64,000 nt of DNA, from contig NC_091175.1 in assembly GCF_040958095.1 (NCBI RefSeq), positions 23,048,679 through 23,112,678 of the forward strand, written 5' to 3'. This document shows, piece by piece, positions 41,099 to 55,600 of this stretch. The DNA is from Procambarus clarkii. Lineage: Eukaryota; Arthropoda; Malacostraca; Decapoda; Cambaridae. The notes beneath the pieces were generated by a model. It ran no database searches and was not told the origin of the DNA. It was given only the letters and a program-made list of their open reading frames with translations. Both the position numbers and the translations under genes were made by a program. Within the stretch, counting starts at the first letter, position 1. Each line of letters begins with the position of its first letter.

Positions 41099-44000
41099 AA
41101 ATCCCTCCCTGCAGGTTTCAAAATATCCCAAACATCCCAAATTTGACCCTTGAGCTATATTTTGGAGCCAAATTCTGGCTCTCTGCAAGTATTAAGAGCT
41201 TGAAATTACGACTTTTTATACCGAAAATGTGCCAATTACTGTAAGCGGCGATGGGTCACAGTTTGCCCAAACCCTAACTGCAGTTTTCAAAATATCCTAA
41301 ACATCCCAAATTCAACGCTTGAGCCATATTTTGGAGCCAAGTTCTGGCTCTCTGCACGTATTCGCAGTTTGAAATTACTGCTTTTTATACCACAATACGC
41401 CAGTTACTGAGAGTAGGGATGGATCACATTTTGCCCACATCCTCTATGCTCTTTTCAAAATATCCCAAACATCCCAAATTCGACCCTTGAGCCATATTTT
41501 GGATATAAATTCTTGCTCTCTGCACTTATTCGCAGTTTGAAATTACGACTTTTTATACTGAAAATACTCCAATTACCGAGAACGGCGATGGTCACATTTT
41601 GCCCAATCCCTCCCTGCCGTTTTCAAAATATCCCAAACATCCCAAATTTGACCCTTGTACCATATTTTGGAGCCAAATTTGGGCTTTCTGCACGAATTCG
41701 CTGTTTGAAATTACGACTTTTTATTCCGAAAATACGCCAATTACTGAGAACGGCGATGGGTCACATTTTGCCCAACCCCCCCCCCCCCTTGCAGTTTTCC
41801 AATTATCCCAAACATCCCAATTTCGATGCTTGAGCAATATTTTGGACCCAAATTCTGGCTTTCTGCACGTATTCGGAATTTTATATTACGACTTTTTATA
41901 CCGAAAATACGCCAATTACTGAGAACGGCGAAGGGTCACATTTCGCGCAATCTCTCAGTGCTGTTTTCAAAATATCCCAAACATCCCAAATTCGACGTTT
42001 GAGCCATATTTTGGGGCAAATTCTTGCTCTCTGCAGGTATTCGCAGTTTGAAATTACGACTTGTTATACCGAAAATACGCCAATTACTGAAAGCAGCGAT
42101 GGGTCACATTTTGCCCAAACCCCACTGCAGTTTTGAAAATATCAAAAACATCCCAAATTCGACGCCTGAGTCATATTTTGGACCCAAATTCTGGCTTTCT
42201 GCACGTATTCGAAGTTTGAAATTACGACTTTTTATACCGAAAATATGCCAATTACTTAAAGCGGCGATGGGTTTCATTTGGCCCATACCTCCCTGTAGTT
42301 TTCAAAATATCCCAAACATTCCTAATTCGAAGTCTTAGCCATATTTTGGAGCCAAATTCAGGCTATCTGCACGTATTCGTAGTTTCAAATTACGACTTTT
42401 TATACCGAAAATATGCCAATTACTGAAAGCGGCGATGGGTCACATTTTGCCCAAACCCCCCTGCAATTTTCAAAATATCCAAAACATCTCAAATTTGACC
42501 CCTGAGACATATTTTGGAGAAATATGTTTGCTCTCTGCACGTATTCGCAGTTTGAAATTACGACTTTTTATACCGAAAATATGCCAATTACTGAATTACT
42601 GAAAGAAGCAAAGGGTCCCATTTTACTCAAATCCCTTTCTAGTTTTCAAAATATCCCAAGCCATATATCTGAGCCAAATTCAGGCTCTCTGCACGTATTC
42701 TCAATTTGAAATTACGATATTTTTACCGAAAATATGTCCATTACTGAAAGGTGCGAGGGGTCACAATTTGCTCAAACCCCGTGCAATTTTCAAAATATCC
42801 AAAACATCCCAAATTCGACGCCTGAGCCATATTTTCGAATCAAATTCTGGCTCTCTGCAAGTTATCGCAGTTTGAAATTACAACTTGATATACCGAAAAT
42901 GTGCCAATTACTGAAAGCGGCGTTGGGTCACATTTTGCCCAAACCTCTCTGCAGTTTTCAAAATATCCCAAACATCCCAAATTCGACGCCTGAGTTACAT
43001 ATTGGAGCCAAATTATGGCTCTCTGCACGTATACTCAGTGTAAAATTACGAGTTTTTATACCGAAAATATGCCAATTACTGAGATCGGCGCTAGGTCACA
43101 TTTTGAACAAACCCACTGCAATTTTAAAAATGTCTCAAACATTGCAAATTCGACGCCTAAGCCATATTTTGGAGCCAAATTTTGGCTCTCTGCACGTATT
43201 TGCAGTTTGAAAATACGACTTTTTATACCGAAAATATACCAATTACTGAAAGCGGCGATGGGTCACATTTTGCCCAAAACCTCTTGCAGTTTTCAAATTA
43301 TCCCAAACAACACAAATTTGAAACATGAGCCATATTTTGAAGCCAAATTCTGGTTCTACGCTCGTATTCGCAGTTTGAAATTCCGACTTTTTATACCGAA
43401 AATATGTCAATTACTGAAAGCTGCGATGGGTCACATTTTCCACAAAACCCCCTGCAGTTTTCAAAACAGCAAACATTCCAAACTCGACACCTGAACCATA
43501 TTTTGGAGCCAAGTTTTGGCTCACTGCACGTATTCTCATTACGAATTTACGACTTTTTATACCGAAAATATGCCAATTACTGAAAGCGGCGATGGGTCAC
43601 ATTTTGCCGAAACACCCCCCCCCTGCAGTTTTCAAAATATATCAAACATCCCAAATTCGACGCCTGAGCCATATTCTGCAGCCAAATTCTGGCTCTCTGC
43701 ACGTATTCGCAGTTTATAATTACGACTTCTTTGGCCGAAAATATGCCAATTACTGAAAGCGGCGATGGATCACATTTTGCCGAAACCCCCCTGCAGTTTT
43801 GAAAATATCTCAAACATCCCAAATTCGACGCCTGAGTCATATTTTGGAGCCACGTTCAGGCTCTCTGCACGTATTCGCAGTATGAAATTACGATTTTTAT
43901 GCCGAAAATATGCCAATTACCTAGAGCAGCGATGGGTTTTATTTCGCCCAAACCTCCCTGCAGTTTTTAAAATATCTCAAACATTAATAATTCGAAGTCT

Positions 44001-44549
44001 GAACCATATTTTGGAGTCAAATTCAGTCTTTCCGCACGTATTTGCAACTTCAAATTACGACTTTTTATACCGAAAATATGCCAATTACTGAAAGCGGCGA
44101 TGGGTCACATTTTGCCAAAACCCACCTGCAGTTTTCAAATTATCCCAAACAACCTAAGTTTGACGCCTGAGCCATACATTGGAGCTGAATTCTGGTACTC
44201 TGCACGTATTCGCAGTTTAAAATTACGACTTTTTATACCGAATATATGCTATTTATTGACAGCAGCGATGGGTCACATTTTGCCTAATCCCCCCTGCAGT
44301 TTTCAAAATATCCCAAACATTCTTTATTTGAAACATGAGCCATATTTTGGAGGCAAATTTTGGCTCTCTGCACATATTCGCAGTAGAAATTACTACTTTT
44401 TATACAAAAAATATGTCAATTACTGAAAGCGGCGATAAGTCAAGTTTTGAGCAAACCCTCCTGCAGTTTTCAAAATATCCCAAACATCTCAAATTCGACG
44501 CCTGAGCAATATTTTGAAGCCAAATTCTAGCTCTCTCCAAGTATTCGCA

Positions 44550-44644
44550 GTTTGAAATTACGATTTATTATACCGAAAATATGCCAATTACTGAAAGCGG
44601 CGATGGGTCACATTAAAATTTTTGCTCTCTACACGTATTCGCAG
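44550..44644 (+). repeat. Truncated satellite monomer (about 94 bp)
   Basis: GGGTCACATT is followed directly by AAAATTTTTGCTCTC. The stretch with the C-run, CTGCAG and CATCCCAAATT is missing, so the next GCAGTTTGAA word comes after about 94 bp. Confidence 0.8.
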
Positions 44645-46679
44645 TTTGAAATTACGAATTTTTATACCGAAAATATGCCAATTACTGAAAGAAACAAAGG
44701 TTTTTTTCCCAAACCCCTTTGCAGTTTTCAAAATATCCCAAACATCCCTAATTCGACGCCTAAGCAATATATTAGCCAAGTTATGGCTCTCTGCACGTAT
44801 TCTCAGTGTGAAATTACGACTTTTTATACCGAAAATATTTCAATTACTGAGATCGGCGCTAGGTCAAATTTTGCACAAACCCACCTGCAGTTTTCAAAAT
44901 ATCTCAAACATCGCAAATTCGACGCCTAAGCCATATTTTGAAGCCAAATTTTGGCAATCTGCACGTATTCGCAGTTTAAAATTACGATTTTTTTAAGCCA
45001 AAAATATGCCAATTACTGAAAGCAGTGTTGGGTCACATTTTGCCCAAACCTCTTTGCAGTTTTCTAAATATCCCAAACATTCCAAACTCGACACCTGAGC
45101 CATATTTTGGAGCCAAGTACTGGCTCACTGCACGTATTCGCAGTTTGAAAATACGACTTTTTATACCGAGAATATGCCAATTACTGAAAGCGGCGATGGG
45201 TCACATTTTGCCCAAACCCCCCCCCCCCCTGCAGTTTTCAAAATATCCCAAACATCCCAAGTTCGAAGCCTGAGGCATATTTTGGAGCCAAATTCTAAGT
45301 CTTTGCACGTATTCGCAGTTTGATATTACGGCTTTTTATACCGAAAACGTGCCAATTACTGAAAGCAGCGATGGGTCACAGTTTGCCCAATGCCTCTTGC
45401 AGTTTTCAAAGTATCTCAAACTTTCCAAACTTGACATTTGAGGCATATTTTGGAGCCAAGTACTGGCTCACTGCACGTATTCGCAGTTTGAAAATACGAC
45501 TCTTTATACCGAAAATATGCCAATTACTGATAGCATCGATAGGTCACATTTTGCCCAAAATCCACCTGCAGTTTTCAAATTATCTCAAACAACCCAAATT
45601 TGACGCTTGAGCCATATATTGGAGCCAAATTCTGGCTCTCTGCACATATTCGCAGTTTGAAATTACGACTTTTTATACCGAAAATATGCTAATTACTGAC
45701 AGCAGCGATGGGTCACATTTTGCCCAGTCCCCTCCTGCAGTTTTCAAAATATCCTAAACATCCCAAATTTGAAACCTGAGTCATATTTTGGGGCCAAATT
45801 CTGGCTCTAAGCTCGTATTCGCAATTTGAAAGTACGACTTTTTATACCAAAAACGTGCCAATTACTGAAAGCAGCGATGGGTCTAATTTTGCCCATTGCC
45901 TCTTGCAGTTTTCAAAGTATCCCAAACATTCCAAACTTGACATCTGAGGCATATTTTGGAGTCAAATTCTGGCTCACTGCACGTATTTGTAGTTTGAAAT
46001 TACGAATTTTTATACCGAAAATATGCCAATTACTGAATTCGGCGATGGGTCACATTTTGCCCAAACGCCCCCTGCAATTTTCAAAATCAACCAAACATCC
46101 CAAATTGGAAACCTGGGTCATATTTTGGTGCTAAATTCTAACTCTTTGCACGTATTCGCAGTGTGAAACTACGACTCTTTATACCGAAAATATGCCAATT
46201 ACTGAAAGCGGCGAAGGGTCACATTTTGCCCAAACCCCCTTGTATTTTTCAAAATATCTCAAACATCCCAAATTCGACGATTGAGTCATATTTTGGAGCC
46301 AAATTCTAACTCTTTGCACGTATTCGCAGTTTGAAATTACGACTTTTTATACCGAAAATATGCAAATTACTGAAAGCGGCAATGGGTCACATTTTTCACA
46401 ACCCCCACCCCCTGCAGTTTTCCAAATATCCCAAACATCCCAAATTCGACGCCTGAACCATATTTTCGAGCCAAATACCGACTCTCTGCACGTAATCGCA
46501 GTTTATAATTACGACTTTTTTATGCCGAAAATATGCCAATTACTGAAAGCGGCGATGGGTCACATTTTGCCGAAATCCCCCTGCAGTTTTGAAAATATCC
46601 CAAACATTCCAAATTCAACGCCAGAATCATATTTTGAAGCCAAATTCTGTCTCTCTGCACGTATTCGCAGTACGAAATT

Positions 46680-49600
46680 ACGACTTTTTATACGGAAAAT
46701 TTTCGAATTACTGAAAGCGTCGATGGGTCGCATTTTGCCCAAACACCCCTGCAGTTTTCAAAATATCTCAAACATTCCAAATTCGACGCCTGAGCCATAT
46801 TTTGGAGACAAGTTCTAGCTCACTGCACGTATTCGCAAATTGAAATTACGACTTTTTATACCGAAAATATGCCAATTATTGAAAGCAGCGATAAGTCACA
46901 TTTTGCCCAAACCCTCTGCAGTTTTCAAAATATCCAAAACATCTCAAATTCGACGCCTGAGCAATATTTTGGAGTCAAATTCTAGCTCTCTCCACGTATT
47001 CGCAGTTTGAAATTACGAATTTTATACCGAAAATATGACAATTACTAGAAGAAGCGATTGGTCCCATTTTGCCCAAACCCCTTTGCAGTTTTCAAAATAT
47101 CCCAAACATCCTTAATTCGAAGCGTGGGCCATATATTTGAGCCAAATTATGGCTCTCTTCACGTATTTTCAGTGTGATATTACGACTTTTTATACCGAAA
47201 ATATGTCAATTACGGAAAGCTGCGATGGGTCACAATTTGCTCAAACCCCCCTGCAATTTCCAAAATAGCCCAAAAATCCCAAATTGGACGCCTGAGCCAT
47301 ATTTTGGAGTCAAATTCTGGCTCTCTTCACGTATTCACAGTTTGAAATTCCGGCCTTTTTTACCGAAAATATGCCAATTATTGAAAGCGGCGATGAGTCA
47401 CATTCCCTCATTCCCTCCCCCCCCCTTGCAATTTTCAAAATATCCCAAACATCCATAATTTGACGCCTGAGCCATATGTTGGAGCCAAATTCTGGCTCTC
47501 TGCACGTATTCTCAGTTTAAAATTATGACTTTTTATACCGAAAATATGCCAATTACTGAAAGCGGCAATGTGTTACATTTTGCCCTAACCCCCTTGCAGT
47601 TTTCAAAATATCGGAAACATTCCAAACTCGACACTTGAGCCATATTTTCGAGCAAGGTTCTGATTCACTGCACGTATTCGCAGTTTGAAATTACGAATTT
47701 TTATACCGAAAATATGCCAATTACTGAAAGCGGCGATGGGTCACATTTTGCCCAACCCCCCCCCCCCCCTCTGCAGTTTTCAAAATATCCCAAACATCCC
47801 AAATTCGGAGCCTGAGCCATATTTAGGAGCCAAATTCTAAGTTTTTGCAATTATTCGCAGTTTGAAATTACGACTTTTTATACCGAAAATATGTCAAGTA
47901 CTGTGAGCGACGATAGGTCACATTTTGCTCAAAACCCAAGCACTTTTAAAAATATATCGGGAAGATCCCAAATTCGACGCCTGTGTCTTATTTTGGAGCC
48001 AAATTCTGGCTCTCTGCACGTATTCGCAGTTTGAAATTACTATAATTTATACCGAAAATCTGCAAATTACTGAAACAGGAGATAGGTCACAATTTGCTCA
48101 AACCCTCTTGCAGTTTTCAAAATATCCCAAACATCCCAAATTTGACGCCTGAGCCATATATTGGAGCCAAATTATGGCTCTCTGCATGTATTCTCAGTGT
48201 GAAATTACGACTTTTTATACTGAAAATATACCAATTACTGAAAGCAGCGATGAGTCACATTTTGCCCAAAACCAACCTGCAGTTTTCAAATTATCCGAAA
48301 CAACCCAAATTTGACGCCTGAGCCATTTATTGGAGCAAAATTTTGGCACTCTGCACGTATTCGCAGTTTAAAATTACGACTTTTTATACCGAAAAAATGC
48401 TAATTACTGACTGCAGCGATAAGTCACATTTTGCCTAATCCACCCTGCAGTTTTTAAAATATCCCAAACATCCCAAATTTGAAACATGAACCATATTTTG
48501 GAGCTAAATTCTGGCTCTAAGCTCGTATTCGCAGTTTGAAATTACGACTTTTTTTTACCGAAAATATGCCAATTATGGAAAGCGGCGATGGGTCACATTT
48601 TGCCCAATCCCCCTTGCAGTTTTGAAAATATCCAAAACATCCCAAATTCGACGCATGAGTCATATTTTGGAGCCAAGTTCTGTCTCTCTGCACGTATTCG
48701 CAGTTGGAAACTACGACTTTTTATAACAACAATATGCCAATTACTGAGAGCGGCGATGGGTCACAATTTGCCCAAACCCCCTGCAGTTTTAAAATATCTC
48801 AAACATCGCAAATTCCACGCCTGAGCCATATTTTGGAGCCAAATTCTGGATCTCTGCACGTATTCACAGTATGAAATTACGATTTTTATATCGAAAATAT
48901 GCCAATTACTTAAAGGGCGATGGGACTCATTTTGCCCAGACCTCTGCAGTTTTCAAAGTATCCCAAACATTCCAAATTCGACGCCTGAGACATATTTTGG
49001 ACCCAAATTCTGGTTCTCTGCACATATTCGCAGTTTGAAATTACGACTTTTTATATCGAAAATATACCAATTACTGAAAGAAGCGATGAGCCCCTTTTGC
49101 CCAAAACCGCTTTGCAGTTTTCAAAATATCTCAAACATCCCAAATTCGACGCCTATGCCATATTTTGGAGCCTAATTCTGGCTCTAAGCTCGTATTTGCA
49201 GTTTGAAATTACGATTTTTTATACCGAAATTATGCCAATTACTAAAAGCGTCGATGTGTCACATTTTGCCCAAACCCCTTTGCAGTTTTCAAAAAATCCC
49301 AAACATTAAACTCGACACATGAGTCATATTTTGGAGCCAAGTTCTGGCTCACTGCATGTATTCGCAGTGTGAAATTGAAACTTTTTATAACGAAAATATG
49401 CAAATTACTGAAAGCGGCGATGAGTCACATTTTGCCCAAACCCCTTTGCAGTTTTCAAAAAATCCCAAACATTAAACTCGAACCCTGAGCAATATTTTGG
49501 AGCCAAATTCTGGCTCTCTCCACGTATTCGCAGTTTTAAATTATAACTTTTTATACCGAAAATATGTCAATTACTGAAAGCGGCTATGGGTCACCTTTCG

Positions 49601-52600
49601 CCCAAACCCCCTTGTATTTTTCAAAATATCTCAAACATCCCAAATTCGACGCCTGAGCCATATTTTGGAGCCAAATTCTGGCTCTAAGCTCGTATTCGCA
49701 GTGTGAAATTACTACTTTTTATACGGAAAATTTTCGAATTACTGAAAGCGTCGATGGGTCGCATTTTGCCCAAACACTCCTGCAGTTTTCAAAATATCTC
49801 AAACATTCCAAATTCGACGCCTGAGCCATATTTTGGAGACACGTTCTAGCTCACTGCACGTATTCGCAAATTGAAATTACGACTTTTTATACCGAAAATA
49901 TTCCAATTATTGAAAGCAGCGATAAGTCACATTTTGCCCAAACTCTCTGCAGTTTTCAAAATATCCAAAACATCTCAAATTCGACGCCTGAGCAATATTT
50001 TGGAGTCAAATTCTAGCTCTCTCCACGTATTCGCAGTTTGAAATTACGAATTTTATACCGAAAATATGACAATTACTGGAAGAAGCTATTGGTCCCATTT
50101 TGCCCAAACCCCTTTGCAGTTTTCAAAATATCCCAAACATCCTTAATTCGAAGCGTGGGCCATATATTTGAGCCAAATTATTGCTTTCTTCACGTATTTT
50201 CAGTGTGATATTACGACTTTTTATACCGAAAATATGTCAATTACGGAAAGCTGCGATGGGTCACAATTTGCTCAAACCCCCCTGCAATTTCCAAAGTAGC
50301 CCAAAAATCCCAAATTGGACGCCTGAGCCATATTTTGGAGTCAAATTCTGGCTCTCTTCACGTATTCACAGTTTGAAATTACGGCCTTTTTTACCGAAAA
50401 TATGACAATTATTGAAAGCGGCGATGAGTCACATTCCCTCATTCCCACCCACCCCCCCTTGCAATGTTCAAAATATCCCAAACATCCCTAATTTGACGCC
50501 TGAGCCATATGTTGGAGCCAAATTCTGGCTCTCTGCACGTATTCTCAGTTTAAAATTATGACGTTTTATACCGAAAATATGCCAATTACTGAAAGCGGCA
50601 ATGTGTTACATTTTGCGCTAACCCCATTGCAGTTTTCAAAATATCGGAAACATTCCAAACTCGACACTTGAGCCATATTTTCGAGCAAGGTTCTGATTCA
50701 CTGCACGTATTCGCAGTTTGAAATTACGAATTTTTATACCGAAAATATGCCAATTACTGAAAACGGCGATGGATCACATTTTGCCCAAACCCCCCCCCCC
50801 TGCAGTTTTCAAAATATCCCAAACATCCCAAATTCGGAGCCTGAGCCAATTTAGGAGCCAAATTCTAAGTTTTTGCAATTATTCGCAGTTTGAAATTACG
50901 ACTTTTTATACCAAAAATATGTCAAGTACTGTGAGCGACGATAGGTCACATTTTGCTCAAAACCCAAGCACTTTTAAAAATATATCGGGAAGATCCCAAA
51001 TTCGACGCCTGTGTCTTATTTTGGAGCCAAATTCTGGCTCTCTGCACGTATTCGCAGTTTGAAATTACTATAATTTATACCGAAAACCTGCAAATTACTG
51101 AAACAGGAGATAGGTCACAATTTGCTCAAACCCTCTTGCAGTTTTCAAAATATCCCAAACATCCCAAATTTGACGCCTGAGCCATATATTGGAGCCAAAT
51201 TATGGCTCTCTGCATGTATTCTCAGTGTGAAATTACGACTTTTTATACTGAAAATATACTAATTACTAAAAGCAGCGATGAGTCACATTTTGCCCAAAAC
51301 CCACCTGCAGTTTTCAAATTATCCGAAACAACCCAAATTTGACGCCTGAGCCATTTATTGGAGCAAAATTCTGGCACTCTGCACGTATTCGCAGTTTAAA
51401 ATTACGACTTTTTATACCGAAAATATGCTAATTACTGACTGCAGCGATGTCACATTTTGCCTAATCCACCCTGCAGTTTTTAAAATATCCCAAACATCCC
51501 AAATTTGAAACATGAACCATATTTTGGAGCTAAATTCTGGCTCTAAGCTCGTATTCGCAGTTTGAAATTACGACTTTTTTTTACCGAAAATATGCCAATT
51601 ATGGAAAGCGGCGATGGGTCACATTTTGCCCAATCCCCCTTGCAGTTTTGAAAATATCCAAAACATCCCAAATACGACGCATGAGTCATATTTTGGAGCC
51701 AAGTTCTGTCTCTCTGCACGTATTCGCAGTTGGAAACTACGACTTTTTATAACAACAATATGCCAATTACTGAGAGCGGCGATGGGTCACAATTTGCCCA
51801 AACCCCCTGCAGTTTTAAAATATCTCAAACATCGCAAATTCCACGCCTGAGCCATATTTTGGAGCCAAATTCTGGATCTCTGCACGTATTCACAGTATGA
51901 AATTACGATTTTTATATCGAAAATATGCCAATTACTTAAAGCGTCGATGGGACTCATTTTGCCCAGACCTCTCTGCAGTTTTCAAAATATCCCAAACATT
52001 CCAAATTCGACGCCTGAGACATATTTTGGACCCAAATTCTGGCTCTCTGCACATATTCGCAGTTTGAAATTACGACTTTTTATATCGAAAATATACCAAT
52101 TACTGAAAGAAGCGATGAGCCCCTTTTGCCCAAAACCGCTTTGCAGTTTTCAAAATATCTCAAACATCCCAAATTCGACGCCTGAGCCATATTTTGGAGC
52201 CTAATTATGGCTCTAAGCTCGTATTTGCAGTTTGAAATTACGATTTTTTGTACCGAAATTATGCCAATTACTAAAAGCATCGATGTGTCACATTTTGCCC
52301 AAACCCCTTTGCAGTTTTCAAAAAATCCCAAACATTAAACTCGACACATGAGTCATATTTTGGAGCCATATTCTGGCTCACTGCATGTATTCGCAGTGTG
52401 AAATTGAAACTTTTTATAACGAAAATATGCAAATTACTGAAAGCGGCGATGAGTCACATTTTGCCCAAACCCCTTTGCAGTTCTCAAAAAATCCCAAACA
52501 TTAAACTCGAACCCTGAGCAATATTTTGGAGCCAAATTCTGGCTCTCTCCACGTATTCGCAGTTTTAAATTATAACTTTTATACCGAAAATATGTCAATT

Positions 52601-52680
52601 ACTGAAAGCGGCTATGGGTCACCTTTCGCCCAAACCCCCTTGTATTTTTCAAAATATCTCAAACATCCCAAATTCGACGC
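46680..52680 (+). repeat. Tandem duplication of about 3.03 kb (18 monomers)
   Basis: 46.68-49.7 kb and 49.7-52.7 kb share rare variants in the same order. CTTAATTCGAAGCGTGGGCC at 47111 and 50142 is offset 3031. GCGGCTATGGGTCACC at 49580 and 52608 is offset 3028. Confidence 0.85.
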
Positions 52681-55600
52681 TTGAACCATATATTGGAGCC
52701 AAATTCTGGCTCTCTGCACGTAATCGCAAATTGAAATTACGACTTTTTATACCGATAATATGCTAATTACTGACAGCAGCGACGGTTCACATTTTGCCCA
52801 ATCCCCCCCTGCAGTTTTCAAAATATCCTAAACATCCCAAATTTGAAACCTGAGCCATATTTTGGAGCCAAATTCTGGCTCTAAGCTCGTATTCGCAGTG
52901 TGAAATTACTACTTTTTATACCAAAAATATGCCAATTACTGAAAGCGGCGAAAGGTCCCCTTTCGCCCAAACCCCCTTGTATTTTTCAAAATATCCCAAA
53001 CATCCCAAATTCGGCGCTTGAGTCATATTTTGGAGTCAAATTCTAACTCTCTGCACGTATTCGCAGTTTGAAATTACGGCTTTTTATACCAAAAATATGC
53101 CAAATACTTAAAGCCGAGATGGGTCAAATTTTGCCCAAAACCCCCCTACAATTTTCAAAATATCCCAAATATCCCAAATTCAACGCCTGAACCATATTTT
53201 TGAGCCAAATTCTGGCTCTCTGCACGTATTCGCAGTTTGAAATTACGACTTTTTATACCGAAAATATGCAAATTACTGAAAGCAGCCATGGGTCACATTT
53301 TGCACAACCCCCCCCCCCCCTGCAGTTTTCAAAATATCCAAAACATCCCAAATTCGACACCTGAACAATATTTTGGAGCCAAATTCAGGCTCTCTGTACG
53401 TAATCGCAGTTTATAATTACGACTTTTTTATGCCGAAAATATGCCAATTACTGAAAGCTACGATGGGTCACATTTTGCCGAAATCCCCCTGCAGTTTTGA
53501 AATAATCCCAAATATTCCAAATTAAACGCCTGAGTCATATTTTAGAGACAAAATTTTGGCTCTCTGCACGTATTCGCAGTATGAAATTACGACTTTTTAT
53601 ACCGAAAATATGCCAATTACTGAAAGCAACGATGGGTCTCATTTTGCCCAAACCCGCCTGCAGTTTTCAAAATATCCTAAACATTCCAAATTAGATGCCT
53701 GAGCCATATTTTGGAGACAAGTTCTAGCTCACTGCACGTATTCGCAGTGTGAAATTACGACTTTTTATACCGAGAATATGCCAATTATTGAAAGCAGCGA
53801 TAAGTCACATTTTGCCCAAACCCCCTTGCAGTTTTCAAAATATCCAAATCACCCCAAATTCGACGCCTAAGCCATATTTTCGAGTCAAATTCTGGCACTC
53901 TGCAAGTATTCGCAGTTTGAAATTACAACTTGTTATACCGAAAGTATGCCAATTACTGAGAGCGGCGATGGGTCACATTTTGCCCAAACCCCCTTGCAGT
54001 TTTCAAAATATCCCAAACATTCCAAACTCGACCCAAGAGCCATATTTTGGAGCCAAGTTCTGGCTCACTTCACGTATTCGCAGTTTTAAATTATGACATT
54101 TTATACCGAAAATATGCCAATTACTGAAAGAAGCGATGAGTCCCATTTTGCCCAAACCTTTTTGCAGTTTTCAAAATATCCCAAACATCCCAAATTCGAC
54201 GCCTGAGCCGTATTTTGGAGCCAAATTCTGGCTCTACGCTCGTATTCGCAGTTTGAAATTACGAATTTTTATACCGAAATTATGCCAATTACTGAAAGCG
54301 TGGATGGGTCACATTTTGCCCAAACCCATTTGCAGTTTTGAAAATATCCCAACCATCTTAAATCGACGCCTGAGCCATATTTTGGAGCCAAGTTCTGGCT
54401 CACTGCATGTATTCGCAGTGTGAAATTGAAACTTTTTATAACGAAAATATGCAAATTACTGAAAGCGGCGATGAGTCAAATTTTGCACAAACCCCCCTGC
54501 AGTTTTGAAAATATCCCAAACATCCCAAATTTGACGCCTGAGCCATATTTTGGAGCCAAATTATGGCTCTCTGCACATAATCACAGTGTGAAATTAGGAC
54601 TTTTTTATACCGAAAATATGTCAATTACTGAAAGCGGCAATTGGTCAAATTTTGACCAAACCCCCCTGCAGTTTTCAGAATATCCCAACCATCTTAAATC
54701 GACGCCTGAGCAATATTTTGGAGCCAAATTCTGGCTCTCACCAAGTATTCGCGGTTTTAAATTACTACTTTTTATACCGAAAATATGTCAATTACTGAAA
54801 GCTGCGATGGGTCACATCTTCCTAAAAAAACCTGCAGTTTTCAAATTATCCAAACATTCCAAACTCGACACCTGAGCCATATTTTGGAGCCAAGTTCCAG
54901 CTCACTGCACGTATTCTCAGTTTGAAATTACGACATTTTATTCCGAAAATATGCCAATTACTGAAAGCGGCGATGGGTCACATTTTGCCCAAACTCCCCC
55001 TGCAGTTTTCAAAATATTCTAAACATCCCAAATTCAACGCCTGAGCCATATTTTGGAGCCAAATTCTGGCTCTCTACCCCGAATTCGCAGTTTATAATTA
55101 CGAATTTTTATGCCGAAAATATGCAAATTACTGAAAGCGGCGATGGATCACATTTTGCCGGAACCTCCCTGCAGTTTTCAAAATATCCCAAACTTCCAAA
55201 ATTTGACCCCAGAGCCATATTTTGGATCCAAATTGTGGCTCTCTGCACGTATTCGCAGTTTAAAATTACGACTTTTTATACCGAAAATATGCCAATTACT
55301 GAAAGCGGCGATGGGTCACATTTTGCCCCCCCCCCCTGCAATTTTAACAATATCCCAAACATCCCAAATTTGACGCCTAAGCCATATAAAGGAGCCAAAT
55401 TCTGGCTCTCTGCACGTAACCGCAGTTTGAAATTACGACTTTTTATACCGAAAATATGCTAATTACTGACAACAGCGATGGGTCACATTTTGCCCAATCA
55501 CCTCTGCAGTTTTCAAAATAACCTAAACATCCTAAATTTGAAACCTGAGCCATATTTTGGAGCCAAATTCTGGCTCTAAGTTCATATTCGCAGTTTGAAA

